Below are positions 44,009 to 54,428 of a stretch of 64,000 nucleotides of DNA, in pieces. The notes below the pieces were generated by a model. It was given only the letters and a program-made list of their open reading frames with translations, did no database searches and was not told the DNA's origin. The DNA is taken from the NCBI RefSeq assembly GCF_001426405.1, contig NZ_LMEP01000024.1, positions 166,678 through 230,677 on the forward strand, in the 5' to 3' direction. The position numbers were made by a program, and so were the translations under genes. The first letter of the stretch is position 1, and every line of letters begins with the position of its first letter. Source of the stretch: Streptomyces sp. Root1304 (lineage in GTDB: Bacteria; Actinomycetota; Actinomycetes; Streptomycetales; Streptomycetaceae).

Positions 44009-45396
44009 TCGGCGGGCGTGAGCTCCGCGAGGAAGTCGTGCCGGATGCGCTCCGCGGGGACCCCCGCTCCCCGCAGCGCGTCCACTCCGCGGCGGACCAT
44101 ACCGAGCGGCCCCGACAGATAGGCGTCGCGTTCGTCCCAGGGGCCCAGGCTGCAGACGGCCTCCGGAAGCCGCCCCTGCTCCTCGGTGACCGGGTGGACC
44201 GAGAGCCACGGGAAGGTCTTCTGCAGCCGCAGCATCGTGTCCATGTCGTAGAGGTCGTGGCCGCTGCGCGCCCCGTAGAACACATCGACGGGGCGCCGGT
44301 CCCCGTGCTCGGCGACGTCCTCCACCAGGGCCTTGATCGGCGCTATCCCGGTCCCGCCGCCCACGCAGAGCAGTCCGGTGTCCGTGGCGTGGTCGACCGT
44401 CATGGAACCGGCCGGCGGGCCGAGCCGCAGCACGTCCCCGGGGCGGGCCCGGTGGACCAGCGCGTTGGACACCCAGCCGGCCGGCACCGCCTTCACGTGG
44501 AGGGAGAGCAGCCCGTCGGGCCGGGGCGCCGAGGCGAAGGAGTAGTGCCGCCAGATCCGCGGCCACCACGGGGTCTCCAGCGTCGTGTACTGCCCCGCGA
44601 GGAAGGGGTACGGCTGGTCGGGTCGGAGCGTGACGACAGCGACGTCGGGGGTGCGCAGGTCGTGGGAGACGACCTCGGCGTGCCACCAGGCGGGCGCCGA
44701 GCGCTCGTCCTCCGCCGCCGCGTCGATCATGATCTGCGAGATCGTCGTGTACGTCCGGACCCAGGCCGCCTCCGTCTCCTGGTCCCAGCTCGTCGTCGCG
44801 TACCGGACGAGCGCCCCGATGAGGGCCTCGCCGACGGCCGGGTAATGGGCGGACCGCGTGCCGTACTTACGGTGCCCCCGGCCGAGGTTCTCCAGGTACG
44901 CGGTGAGCACCGGGGTGTCGTCCAGATGCTCCGCCGCCGTCAGGAGGGCCTTCAGGAGCCGGTCCCGCTGGGTGTCCATGGCGGCCGGGAACATGTCGCG
45001 CAGCTCGGGGTTCCGGAGGAAGAGCAGGGCGTAGAAGTACGAGGTCACCCGGTCGGCGACCGGCGCGATCTCCTCCAGGGTCCGCAGGACGAGCACGGCA
45101 TCGGCGGACGGTCCGGCAGTGGTGGCGGACACGGCGATGGGGGCGGGGGCGGCGCCGTTGGCGGCGGGCGCGGTGCCGGAGACGGCGGGGGCCGCGCCGA
45201 CCGTGGCGGTTGCTCCCCCGGCGACGGCGGGTGCTGCCCCGGGTATCCGGGGCTCGTTGGTGTCCTCGGGTGAGCGCGGCCCGTCCGCCGGGGCCGTCCG
45301 CCCGCCCGGCACCCCTGCCTCGTACCTGTCCGTCGCCCCGGGCTCGCGTCCGTCGGCGGGCTCCGCTGCCCTCGTGGTGGTCGGAGCATCCATCAT
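43951..45396 (-). CDS. flavohaemoprotein (globin-FAD-NAD reductase)
   Basis: A 481-residue protein. The first ~100 residues are a low-complexity Ala/Pro/Gly-rich extension not found in Hmp. The globin domain (about 105-245) has a B-helix Tyr in VTSYFYALLFLRNPELRDMF and the proximal His in GRGHRKYG. The reductase has the FAD motif RHYSFASAP, and the NAD motif CVGGGTGIAPIKAL. These enzymes oxidise nitric oxide to nitrate. ATG 45396 follows GAGGC. The tail overlaps the NUDIX gene by 58 bp, ending in GACIARTPSMLPSR, which may be a run-on. Confidence 0.88.
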   Translation of the reverse strand: MMDAPTTTRAAEPADGREPGATDRYEAGVPGGRTAPADGPRSPEDTNEPRIPGAAPAVAGGATATVGAAPAVSGTAPAANGAAPAPIAVSATTAGPSADAVLVLRTLEEIAPVADRVTSYFYALLFLRNPELRDMFPAAMDTQRDRLLKALLTAAEHLDDTPVLTAYLENLGRGHRKYGTRSAHYPAVGEALIGALVRYATTSWDQETEAAWVRTYTTISQIMIDAAAEDERSAPAWWHAEVVSHDLRTPDVAVVTLRPDQPYPFLAGQYTTLETPWWPRIWRHYSFASAPRPDGLLSLHVKAVPAGWVSNALVHRARPGDVLRLGPPAGSMTVDHATDTGLLCVGGGTGIAPIKALVEDVAEHGDRRPVDVFYGARSGHDLYDMDTMLRLQKTFPWLSVHPVTEEQGRLPEAVCSLGPWDERDAYLSGPLGMVRRGVDALRGAGVPAERIRHDFLAELTPADQPRSGACIARTPSMLPSR

Positions 45397-45502
45397 GTGC
45401 CTCGCCCTCGCGCTGGCCGGCTTCCGTGGTCGCAGCATGCGGCCTCGATTCCCCGCTTCGGACGGAAAGCGGCGTTCTCGGGCCAAAGGGCGGGGATTCT
45501 GG

Positions 45503-46156
45503 TTAAGCTGCGCGGTTTTGGACCAGGGCGTAGGCCTCGCGCAGATCTCCTCCGGTGTAGCTGTGGAGGGACAGCCCGGCGAGATGGTGGTCCGCGTTCA
45601 CGGCCACGGTCTCCGGCACGATCGCGAAGAGCTCCGCGTCGGACATCGAGTCCCCGTACGCGACACAGTCGGCCGGGGCGACCCCGTACTCCGCGCAGAG
45701 CCGACGCGCGATCCGCACCTTCGCCTTCGCGTCGAGGATGGAGGGGCGGTGGATCTCCTCGGTGAAGGGGACGGCCGGCCAAGCCGAGCCGTGCGCCGCG
45801 TCCGCACCCCAGGCCAGCAGCCGCTCGACGAAGAAGTCGGGCGAGAGGGAGATGACCGCACAGCGGTCGCCCCGCTCCCGGATGTCGGCCCAGACCTCAC
45901 GGATGCCGGTCAGCCAGGGCGCCCCGTCGAAGGCCGCCGCGACCTGCTCCACGGTGAGCTCCACCCAGAGCGCGCGTGCCCGGACGGCGAACTCGTCCGG
46001 GGTGAGCCCACGGAGGAAACCCTCCTCCAGCGCGGCGATCTCATCGACCAGGCCCAGCTGCCGGGAGATCTCCACGGCGGCCGCCGACCCTCGGATCAGG
46101 GTGCCGTCGAGGTCGAAGAGATGGAGTCGCCGCGTTCGCCGTTTCACGTGAAACAT
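45503..46156 (-). CDS. HAD-IB phosphatase, SerB-like
   Basis: A 217-residue HAD phosphatase. Motif I DLDGTLI begins at residue 13, motif II Ser lies in CAVISLSPDFF, motif III Lys in AKAKVRIA and motif IV is YGDSMSDAEL. The layout fits phosphoserine-phosphatase-like enzymes; the substrate is not clear. The first codons (MFHVK) are read from a parS site. ATG 46156 has GGGGACG just upstream; ATG 46165 is the alternative. Confidence 0.88.
   Translation of the reverse strand: MFHVKRRTRRLHLFDLDGTLIRGSAAAVEISRQLGLVDEIAALEEGFLRGLTPDEFAVRARALWVELTVEQVAAAFDGAPWLTGIREVWADIRERGDRCAVISLSPDFFVERLLAWGADAAHGSAWPAVPFTEEIHRPSILDAKAKVRIARRLCAEYGVAPADCVAYGDSMSDAELFAIVPETVAVNADHHLAGLSLHSYTGGDLREAYALVQNRAA
46141..46154. 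other. ParB-binding site parS
   Basis: GTTTCACGTGAAAC, identical to the other four copies. It covers codons 1-6 of the HAD-IB gene. Confidence 0.9.
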
Positions 46157-46256
46157 CGTCCCCATGCCACGGGGTGGAATCAACGCCCCCTCGGGTATCG
46201 GCCAGATCCGGTAAAAGAGGTGGACGGACGATCACCGCATCGGACAGCCTGCAGCC

Positions 46257-47120
46257 ATGCCGACTTCCCCCTCCGCGCTCGTGCACCTCCCCATCCGACA
46301 CCTCACCGGGGACGACCTCCTCGCCTGCTCCGACCTCTCCGAGAACCGGGGCTGGCTGCGCGAGGAGCACAAATGGGGACTGTTGCTCACCGCGGGCACC
46401 GGGTACGGCATCGACGACCCGGACGGTCCCGGACTGGCCGCCGCCTGCGTCGTCACCTCGTACGGCCCCGGCCTCGCGGCGATCGGCATGGTGCTCGTCG
46501 CCGAACGCTACGCACGCCAGGGGGTGGGACGTCGGCTCATGCAGCACGTCCTCGCGGAAACCGGTGACACCCCCCTCACCCTGCACGCCACACCGAACGG
46601 GCAGCCGCTCTACGAGCAGCTCGGTTTCACCCAGGTCGGCCAGGCCGAGATGGTGCGGGGCCGTTTCACCTTCGCCACGCCCGCCCCTGCGATTCCGGTC
46701 CGCGCGGCGACGGCGGAGGACCTCCAGGCGATCCTGCGCCTGGACCACGAGGTCTTCGGCCGCGACCGCACGCATGTCATCACCCGGCTTCCCGCGTTCG
46801 CCGACCACCTGCGGGTCGCGGAGGAGAACGGCGAGATCACCGGCTTCGCAGCGGCCTGGCCGAACATGGACACCCATGTCATCGGGCCCCTGATCGCCCG
46901 CGACCCGGCCACCGCCCAGGCCCTGGTCGCCTCACTGGCGGCCGCGACCGACCGGCCGCTCCGTACGGACATCGACGTGCGCCACACGGAGCTGCTGCGC
47001 TGGCTGAAGGAGAACGGGGTCGACTCGATCTTCTTCAACGCCGTGATGGTCCGCTCCCTCCCCGATCTCCCGGGCGACTGGACCCGCCGCTTCGCACCGC
47101 TGACGGTCGCGGCCGGCTGA
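46257..47120 (+). CDS. GNAT N-acetyltransferase with two domains
   Basis: A 287-residue protein. The N-terminal half has the acetyl-CoA motif RYARQGVGRRLMQHVL (Q-x-x-G-x-G/A type, residues 83-98) and LYEQLGF, the usual GNAT C-terminus. The second half (PVRAATAEDLQAILRLDHEVFGRDR...) resembles the DUF1248-like second acetyltransferase domain. The substrate is unknown. It faces the HAD-IB gene across about 100 bp. Confidence 0.85.
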   Translation: MPTSPSALVHLPIRHLTGDDLLACSDLSENRGWLREEHKWGLLLTAGTGYGIDDPDGPGLAAACVVTSYGPGLAAIGMVLVAERYARQGVGRRLMQHVLAETGDTPLTLHATPNGQPLYEQLGFTQVGQAEMVRGRFTFATPAPAIPVRAATAEDLQAILRLDHEVFGRDRTHVITRLPAFADHLRVAEENGEITGFAAAWPNMDTHVIGPLIARDPATAQALVASLAAATDRPLRTDIDVRHTELLRWLKENGVDSIFFNAVMVRSLPDLPGDWTRRFAPLTVAAG

Positions 47121-47212
47121 CCCAGTTACTTGCAGACGCGCATTATTGCGTCGGATCGTCTATCCTGGGCCAGGAAGCCACTCCGGCGCCGACGGGAGAC
47201 CGAGGAGAGACC

Positions 47213-47671
47213 ATGACCGCGACGGACCCCGCACTCACCGCGCTCTCCCAGCGCTGGTGCGCCCTCAGCCTGCTACACGGCAGGATCGAGTCGCACCTCG
47301 AACGCGCCCTGGAGACCGGGCACGGTCTGAGCGTGCGGGAGTACTCGCTCCTCGACGTCCTCAGCCGCCAGCACAGCGGACCGGGCGGCCACCTCCAGAT
47401 GAAGCAGGTCGCGGACGCGGTCGTGCTCAGCCAGAGCGCCACCACCCGGCTCGTCACCCGGCTCGAAGACCGGGGCCTGCTCACCCGGTACCTCTGCGCC
47501 ACCGACCGGCGCGGCATCTACACCGATGTCACCGAGGCCGGCATGAAGCTCCTGGCCGAGGCCCGCCCGACCAACGACGGCGCGCTGCGCGAAGCCCTGA
47601 ACGAGGCCGCGCGGAACCCCGAGCTGGCACCGCTGGTCCAGGTCCTGGAGGGCGAGACCCTCACCGTGTGA
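47213..47671 (+). CDS. MarR-family transcriptional regulator
   Basis: A 152-residue winged-helix regulator. LQMKQVADAVVLSQSATTRLVTRLEDRGLLTRYLCATDRRGIYTDVTEAG is the recognition helix and wing. GAGGAG precedes the ATG. The preceding AT-rich tract (CAGTTACTTGCAGACGCGCATTATTGCGTC) contains a GACGC...GCGTC repeat which may be its operator. It is followed by a GNAT gene. Confidence 0.9.
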   Translation: MTATDPALTALSQRWCALSLLHGRIESHLERALETGHGLSVREYSLLDVLSRQHSGPGGHLQMKQVADAVVLSQSATTRLVTRLEDRGLLTRYLCATDRRGIYTDVTEAGMKLLAEARPTNDGALREALNEAARNPELAPLVQVLEGETLTV

Positions 47672-47743
47672 CGCCCGCACAAGGGTTGAAGCGCCACGCG
47701 CGAGCCCGCCGCACCACCGCCACCTGCGCGTACGCTGCGGGAC

Positions 47744-48196
47744 ATGAGCGATCTCGAGATACGCCCCGCCACCGCGGAGGACCTCGCCCCCATCGTCGCG
47801 ATGCTCGCCGACGACCCCCTGGGCGCGCAGCGCGAGTCCCCGGACGACCTCGCGCCCTACCTCACGGCCTTCGAGCGCCTCGCGAACGACCCGCACCAGC
47901 ACCTCGTCGTGGCCGTCCGCGCGAGCCGGGTCGTCGGCACCCTCCAGCTGACCGTGATCCCGGGCCTCTCCCGCCGGGGCGCCACCCGCTCGATCATCGA
48001 GGGCGTCCGCATTCACGCCGACGAGCGCGGCAGCGGCCTCGGAACCCAGCTGATCGAGTGGGCCGTCGAGGAATCCGGACGCCAGGGATGCCGGCTCGTC
48101 CAGCTGACCTCGGACGCCAGCCGCACGGACGCCCACCGCTTCTACGAGCGCCTCGGCTTCGAGGCCTCCCACGTGGGCTTCAAGAAGAGCCTCTGA
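47744..48196 (+). CDS. GNAT N-acetyltransferase
   Basis: A 150-residue single-domain acetyltransferase: IRPATAEDLAPIVAMLADD at the start, the acetyl-CoA loop RGSGLGTQLIEW around residue 95, and RFYERLGFEASHVGFKK at the C-terminus. Probably co-transcribed with the MarR gene 72 bp upstream. The substrate is unknown. Confidence 0.9.
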   Translation: MSDLEIRPATAEDLAPIVAMLADDPLGAQRESPDDLAPYLTAFERLANDPHQHLVVAVRASRVVGTLQLTVIPGLSRRGATRSIIEGVRIHADERGSGLGTQLIEWAVEESGRQGCRLVQLTSDASRTDAHRFYERLGFEASHVGFKKSL

Positions 48197-48211
48197 GACA
48201 CCACCCTGGGG

Positions 48212-48241
48212 GGGTGGGTGTTTCACGTGAAACACCCACCC
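48212..48241. other. parS inside a 30-bp palindrome between convergent genes
   Basis: The core GTTTCACGTGAAAC (48220-48233) is extended on both sides by GGGTGGGT and its complement, giving a perfect 30-bp inverted repeat. It lies between the stop codons of a GNAT gene and the convergent serine-hydrolase gene, so it may double as a bidirectional terminator. A CCACCC-GGGTGG hairpin overlaps its left side. Confidence 0.88.
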
Positions 48242-48247
48242 GGCAGG

Positions 48248-49630
48248 TCAGAGCCCGCGCCAGCCGGCCTCGTCCACCCCACCCGGAACGGCGTCCGCCG
48301 GTGCGTACGGTTCCCGCGTGAAGACGAACGAGCCCAGGTCGAGATGGCTCACGCCGCCGTCGGCACGCCGTACGGCCCGGAGCGTCTCCCCCTCGTAGTA
48401 GCCGTTCAGCCCGACCCAGCCGCCCTCGGGCAGCGCCCGGAAGCGCGCCCGTCGCCCGGCGCCCCGCAGGGGTTCCAGCACCACGCTCCGCTCGGGACCG
48501 ATCTTGAGCCCGTAGGCGTACGTGCCCCAGTACCAGGGCCCCGCCAGGGACAACAGCTCTTCGTCGACCTCGGCCTCGGGAAGCGGCCGCCAGGGCTCCG
48601 GGAACCTCGGCTCGGCCTCCGCCACGATCCCCAGGAGATCGGCGGCCACCGTCCCCGTCAGCGGCCCCGAGGTGGCATTGGAGAGGGCGACGGCGGACAG
48701 GCCGTCCTCCACGCTCACCCACAGGGCGGCGACGAAGCCCGGGAGCGAGCCGGTGTGACCGATCAGGGTCCGGCCGTCCCTGCGCACCAGCTGGAGGCCG
48801 AGGCCGTAGCTCCCCTCCCAGTCGCCTTCGCCGGCCGGGGCCGCCGGAGCCCGCATCTCCTCGACGGAAGCCGGGGCGAGCACCCGCTCGTCACCCGCCG
48901 CGAGGAAGGCGGCGAAGCGCCCGAGATCCGCCGCCGTCGACCAGAGCTGCCCCGCCGGGGCCATCAGCCCCAGGTCCTCCGAGGGCTCGGGAAGCATCAC
49001 ATCGGCCCAGGGGTGCACCGCCCAGCCGCCGGCGTGCGGGGCGACCGGCTGCGCCGTCGTCCGGCCCATCCCCAGCGGCTCCAGGATCTCGCTCCGCAGC
49101 GCCTCCTCCCAGGACACCCCGCGCACGGCCTCGATCAACGAACCGAGCAGCGTGTAACCGGGGTTGGAGTAGTGATGGCGCCGTCCCGGCGTCCGCTGGA
49201 AGGGACGCTCCCCCAGCACGTCGGAGAGCTCCGGCCGCAGCTCGGCGGAGGACCGCTCCCACCACGCACCGGGCGTCTCCGCCGGGAGACCACCGCTGTG
49301 GCCGAGGAGTTGGGCGATCGTCACCTCACCGACGCCCGTGTCCTTGAGGTGCCGCTCCAGCGGATCGTCCAGCCCGACCAGTCCCTCGTCCCGCAGCCGC
49401 ATCACCAGCACGGCGGTGAACACCTTGGTGATGGACCCGATCCTGAACTGCGTGTCGGCATCGGGCGCGTGCCCGTCCACACAACTGCGCGACCCGCTCC
49501 ACACCAGCGCCCCGTCGCGAACCACCGCCCCCACGAAGGAAGGCGCCCGGCCCTCGGCCTGAGCAACGGCGACCCGATGGGCCAACGCCCGCTCGGTACC
49601 CGGCAACAGCGCTTCAAAAGATGCAGTCAT
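48248..49630 (-). CDS. class C beta-lactamase-like serine hydrolase
   Basis: A 460-residue serine hydrolase of the DD-peptidase/beta-lactamase C fold. The motifs are SxxK as SITK (in FRIGSITKVFTAVL), YxN as YSN (in YSNPGYTLLG) and HxG as HTG (in IGHTGSLPG). A C-terminal ~130-residue beta domain follows. No signal peptide is evident, so it is likely an intracellular esterase-like enzyme. ATG 49630 follows GGATG; ATG 49639 is the alternative. Confidence 0.9.
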   Translation of the reverse strand: MTASFEALLPGTERALAHRVAVAQAEGRAPSFVGAVVRDGALVWSGSRSCVDGHAPDADTQFRIGSITKVFTAVLVMRLRDEGLVGLDDPLERHLKDTGVGEVTIAQLLGHSGGLPAETPGAWWERSSAELRPELSDVLGERPFQRTPGRRHHYSNPGYTLLGSLIEAVRGVSWEEALRSEILEPLGMGRTTAQPVAPHAGGWAVHPWADVMLPEPSEDLGLMAPAGQLWSTAADLGRFAAFLAAGDERVLAPASVEEMRAPAAPAGEGDWEGSYGLGLQLVRRDGRTLIGHTGSLPGFVAALWVSVEDGLSAVALSNATSGPLTGTVAADLLGIVAEAEPRFPEPWRPLPEAEVDEELLSLAGPWYWGTYAYGLKIGPERSVVLEPLRGAGRRARFRALPEGGWVGLNGYYEGETLRAVRRADGGVSHLDLGSFVFTREPYAPADAVPGGVDEAGWRGL

Positions 49631-49826
49631 GAACCACATCCAACGCGATCCCCCACCCGAAACTTCCCGCAGAACCCGGCGAGGGCGAGATCAGGCGGCT
49701 TGCCCGTGTCGGCCGGGTGCACCACGCTGAACCCGAGGACCACGGGCGAGCCCGGATCGCGCACCGATGAGATTCCCGCGCCGCGCTGGTCTTCACTCCG
49801 GACCCCCACGGACGGAAGGCCGGCCC

Positions 49827-50393
49827 ATGCGGAAACTGATCTACGGCATGAACCTGACCCTGGACGGCTACATCGCCGCCGCCGGTGACGACATCGACTG
49901 GAGCGGACCGCCGAGCGACGAACTGTTCCTGTGGTGGCTCGGCCACGAGCAGGCGAGTGGTCTGTCCCTGTACGGGCGCAAGCTCTGGGAGACGATGAGC
50001 TCCTACTGGCCGACGGGCGACCAGCAGCCCACCGCCACCCCGGCGGAGATCGAGTTCGCGCGGAACTGGCGGGACACGCCGAAGGTGGTGTTCTCCTCCA
50101 CGATCGACGAGGTCGACTGGAACGCCCGCCTGTTCACCGGCGACGCGATCACCGAGATCACCCGGCTCAAGGCCGAGGACGGCGGCCCCATGACCATCGG
50201 CGGCGCCACGCTCGCCGGAGCGGCCATGCGCGCCGGGCTGATCGACGAATACGTGATCGCCACCCATCCGGTCCTGGTGGGCGGCGGCACGCCGTTCTTC
50301 ACCGCCCTGGACAACTGGGTGAACCTGAACCTGCTGGAGACGCGGCAGCTCGCCGGCGGCGTGGTCCTGACCAGGTACGAGACAAGGCGCTGA
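49827..50393 (+). CDS. dihydrofolate-reductase-like / RibD C-terminal protein
   Basis: A 188-residue protein of the RibD C-terminal fold: MRKLIYGMNLTLDGYIAAAGDDIDW and GRKLWETMSSYWP at the NADPH-binding part, then IGGATLAGAAMRAGLIDEYVIATHPVLVGGGTPFF. It is not a true DHFR. GGAAGG precedes the ATG. Substrate unknown. No partner genes. Confidence 0.88.
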   Translation: MRKLIYGMNLTLDGYIAAAGDDIDWSGPPSDELFLWWLGHEQASGLSLYGRKLWETMSSYWPTGDQQPTATPAEIEFARNWRDTPKVVFSSTIDEVDWNARLFTGDAITEITRLKAEDGGPMTIGGATLAGAAMRAGLIDEYVIATHPVLVGGGTPFFTALDNWVNLNLLETRQLAGGVVLTRYETRR

Positions 50394-50657
50394 GCGCCTT
50401 CCGGCGGCCTCTCGCACTGTAGGGCAGCCTCGCCGCGCGAGGCCCAGGCCTCCTGCCCTTGAATGAAGCCGAATCAGATCGTCTGCAACAAAACTATCTG
50501 TTACGGTCTCCCTTGTTGCGGCAACTGGCAGGAGAAACCGCACGTTTGCCGCATTCGGCTCCGTGCCATCGCGCGCCTCGCCCGCATCCGCTGAGTCAGC
50601 TCGACATCAACGCCGCAGCTGTCTCACCTGCCCCCATCCACTGAGAGGCTGACCGAC

Positions 50658-51098
50658 ATGAGCGAGCACACCGCCGCTGAGACCACCGCCGGCACCACCC
50701 GGAACGACGGCCCGGCCCCCCGAGTGCTCACCGACCAGGAGCTCTCCCAGCTGTTGAGCCAGCAGCAGTTCGGCGTGCTCGCGAGCGTCAGGAGCACCGG
50801 CCACCCGCACCTGTCGACCGTCCTCTACGACTGGAACGCCGAGGAGCGCGTGCTGAGGGTCTCCTCCACCGCCGACCGCCTCAAGGTCCGCCAGTTGCGC
50901 CGCGACCCGCACGCCTCACTGCATGTCACCGGCCCGGACATCTGGTCGTTCGCCGTGGCGGAGGGAGAGGCGAAGATCGCGGATCCGGCCGACGAGGCGG
51001 CCCCTGGCGAGCAGCCGCTGCCTGACCGGCGCGTGACCATCCTGCTCCAGGTCTCGCGCCTGTACGGGACCGCCCTGGATGTCCCCGCCCAGGACTGA
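50658..51098 (+). CDS. pyridoxamine 5'-phosphate oxidase-like protein
   Basis: A 146-residue flavin-binding split-barrel protein: LSQQQFGVLASVRSTGHPHLSTVLYDWNAEERVLRVSSTADRLKVRQLRRDPHASLHV is the PPOX core. Often an F420- or FMN-dependent reductase; the substrate is unknown. GAGAGG lies upstream of the ATG. The stop codon is 36 bp from the convergent dnaB stop. Confidence 0.88.
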   Translation: MSEHTAAETTAGTTRNDGPAPRVLTDQELSQLLSQQQFGVLASVRSTGHPHLSTVLYDWNAEERVLRVSSTADRLKVRQLRRDPHASLHVTGPDIWSFAVAEGEAKIADPADEAAPGEQPLPDRRVTILLQVSRLYGTALDVPAQD

Positions 51099-51134
51099 GG
51101 AACCGCGCTCGCCGGAGCAGGAAAATGCGATCCG

Positions 51135-52616
<1,482 letters not shown>

Positions 52617-53038
52617 CAAGCACCTCTTCCCGTCCGCTCAGCGGACCTCGCCGTGCCACTCTTTCTTACGCCACGCCTTGATCGACGAGTGGCTTCGCGA
52701 CCGCTTCTGGCGCGTCGGGCGCCGGTCCACGGTAGGCCCGCGAGGGGCGTCAGCCAATCTGGTTATCCACAGGCCCTGTGGGTGAAGGCCCCAATGCTGT
52801 GGAGAACTCGCCGGAACCTGTGCACGGAGCGGGGGACACGCATGTGGACAAACTCATAAGCCCCTCGCCCCCACCGGCCTGACCTGCACTTTTCCCATAC
52901 ACGGGCTGTGGGGGAGAAAAACTTTTCCCCCCGGATCAAGATCAGAACAAACGGCCCACACCCGAAGCCCCCCAGCCCTCAAAAGTAAGGACTCCTTGCG
53001 CATTGCATCTCTTACCTGTGGAAGATTAGATTGACCCC
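52617..53038. other. dnaB promoter region with DnaA-box-like sites
   Basis: The 422-bp gap between dnaB and the divergent MATE gene contains TTATCCACA (52763-52771), TGTGGAGAA (52798-52806, degenerate) and TGTGGACAA (52843-52851, exact Streptomyces consensus on the other strand). Below 52900 the sequence is AT-rich. DnaA might control dnaB from here. No gene is seen. Confidence 0.55.
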
Positions 53039-54376
53039 ATGACCCAGGCCCCCGCGACCTCCAAGGCCACTCGCCGACAGCACGACCGAGAGATCGTCTC
53101 CCTCGCCCTGCCGGCGTTCGGGGCTCTCGTCGCCGAGCCGCTCTTCCTCATGGTCGACAGTGCCATCGTCGGCCACCTCGGCACACCGCAACTCGCGGGT
53201 CTGGCCATCGCCGCCGCGCTGCTCTCCACCGCCGTCAGCGTCTTCGTCTTCCTCGCCTACGCCACCACCGCAGCCGTCTCCCGGCGCGTCGGCGCGGGCG
53301 ATCTCCCCGCGGCCATCCGCCAGGGCATGGACGGCATCTGGCTCGCGCTCCTCCTCGGTGCCGCCGTCGTCGCCCTGACCCTGCCCAGCTCGCCCTGGCT
53401 GGTCGACCTCTTCGGAGCCTCCGACACGGCTTCGCCGTATGCGGTCACCTACCTCCGGATCTCCAGCCTCGGCATCCCCGCGATGCTGGTGGTCCTGGCC
53501 GCCACCGGTGTCCTGCGCGGCCTCCAGAACACCCGTACACCGCTCTACGTGGCCATCGCCGGCTTCGCGGCCAACGGCGCCCTCAACATCGGACTCGTCT
53601 ACGGAGCGGGGCTCGGCATCGCCGGATCCGCCTGGGGCACGGTCATCGCCCAGTACGGCATGGCCGTCGTCTACCTCGTCGTGGTCGTCCGCGGCGCCCG
53701 GCGCCACGGCGCCTCGCTCCGCCCCGACATCGCCGGCATCCGGGCCTCCGCGCAGGCCGGTGTCCCGCTCCTCGTCCGTACGCTCTCGCTCCGCGCGGTC
53801 CTGATGATCGCCACGGCGGTCGCGGCCCGGATGGGCGACGCGGAGGTCGCCGCCCACCAGATCATCCTGTCCCTGTGGAGCCTGATGGCCTTCGCCCTCG
53901 ACGCCATCGCCATCGCGGGCCAGGCCATCATCGGCCGCTACCTCGGCGCGGACGACGCCGACGGCGCACGCCAGGTCTGCCGCCGCATGGTCCAGTGGGG
54001 CGTGGTCTCGGGAGTGGTGCTCGGCGCTCTGCTCATCCTCGCCCGTCCCCTGTTCGTCCCGCTCTTCACCGGCGACACCACCGTCCAGGACACCCTGCTC
54101 CCGGCCCTGCTCGTGGTCGCGGTCTCGCAGCCGATCTCCGGGGTCGTCTTCGTCCTCGACGGCGTTCTGATGGGCGCGGGCGACGGCCCGTACCTGGCCT
54201 GGGCGATGCTGCTGACCCTGGCCGTCTTCGCCCCGGTCGCCCTCCTGGTCCCGGTGCTCGGCGGCGGGCTGACCGCGCTCTGGTGGGCGATGACGCTGAT
54301 GATGACGGTCCGGATGGCCACTCTCTGGCTGCGCTCCCGCTCGGGCCGCTGGATCGTCACGGGCGCCAGCCGCTGA
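53039..54376 (+). CDS. MATE-family efflux transporter
   Basis: A 445-residue polytopic protein with 12 hydrophobic helices and the MATE/DinF features: REIVSLALPAFGALVAEPLFLMVDSAIVGHLGT at the start and GNxxGA-like FAANGALNIGLVYGAGLG in the middle. Exports cationic drugs or metabolites; the substrate is unknown. It is followed by two parS sites and a terminator. Confidence 0.92.
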   Translation: MTQAPATSKATRRQHDREIVSLALPAFGALVAEPLFLMVDSAIVGHLGTPQLAGLAIAAALLSTAVSVFVFLAYATTAAVSRRVGAGDLPAAIRQGMDGIWLALLLGAAVVALTLPSSPWLVDLFGASDTASPYAVTYLRISSLGIPAMLVVLAATGVLRGLQNTRTPLYVAIAGFAANGALNIGLVYGAGLGIAGSAWGTVIAQYGMAVVYLVVVVRGARRHGASLRPDIAGIRASAQAGVPLLVRTLSLRAVLMIATAVAARMGDAEVAAHQIILSLWSLMAFALDAIAIAGQAIIGRYLGADDADGARQVCRRMVQWGVVSGVVLGALLILARPLFVPLFTGDTTVQDTLLPALLVVAVSQPISGVVFVLDGVLMGAGDGPYLAWAMLLTLAVFAPVALLVPVLGGGLTALWWAMTLMMTVRMATLWLRSRSGRWIVTGASR

Positions 54377-54378
54377 AT

Positions 54379-54410
54379 GTTTCACGTGAAACGCCCGTTT
54401 CACGTGAAAC
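54379..54410. other. tandem pair of parS sites
   Basis: Two exact GTTTCACGTGAAAC copies (54379-54392 and 54397-54410) separated by four bases, directly after the MATE stop codon. A half-site CCGTGAAAC follows at 54417-54425. Confidence 0.92.
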
Positions 54411-54428
54411 GAAGACCCGTGAAACAGC

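Noticed and set aside
50459..50644. Short frame of 61 codons before the PPOX gene
   Set aside because: No ribosome site, no hydrophobic or conserved pattern, and atypical codon use. I treat this stretch as the PPOX gene's leader.
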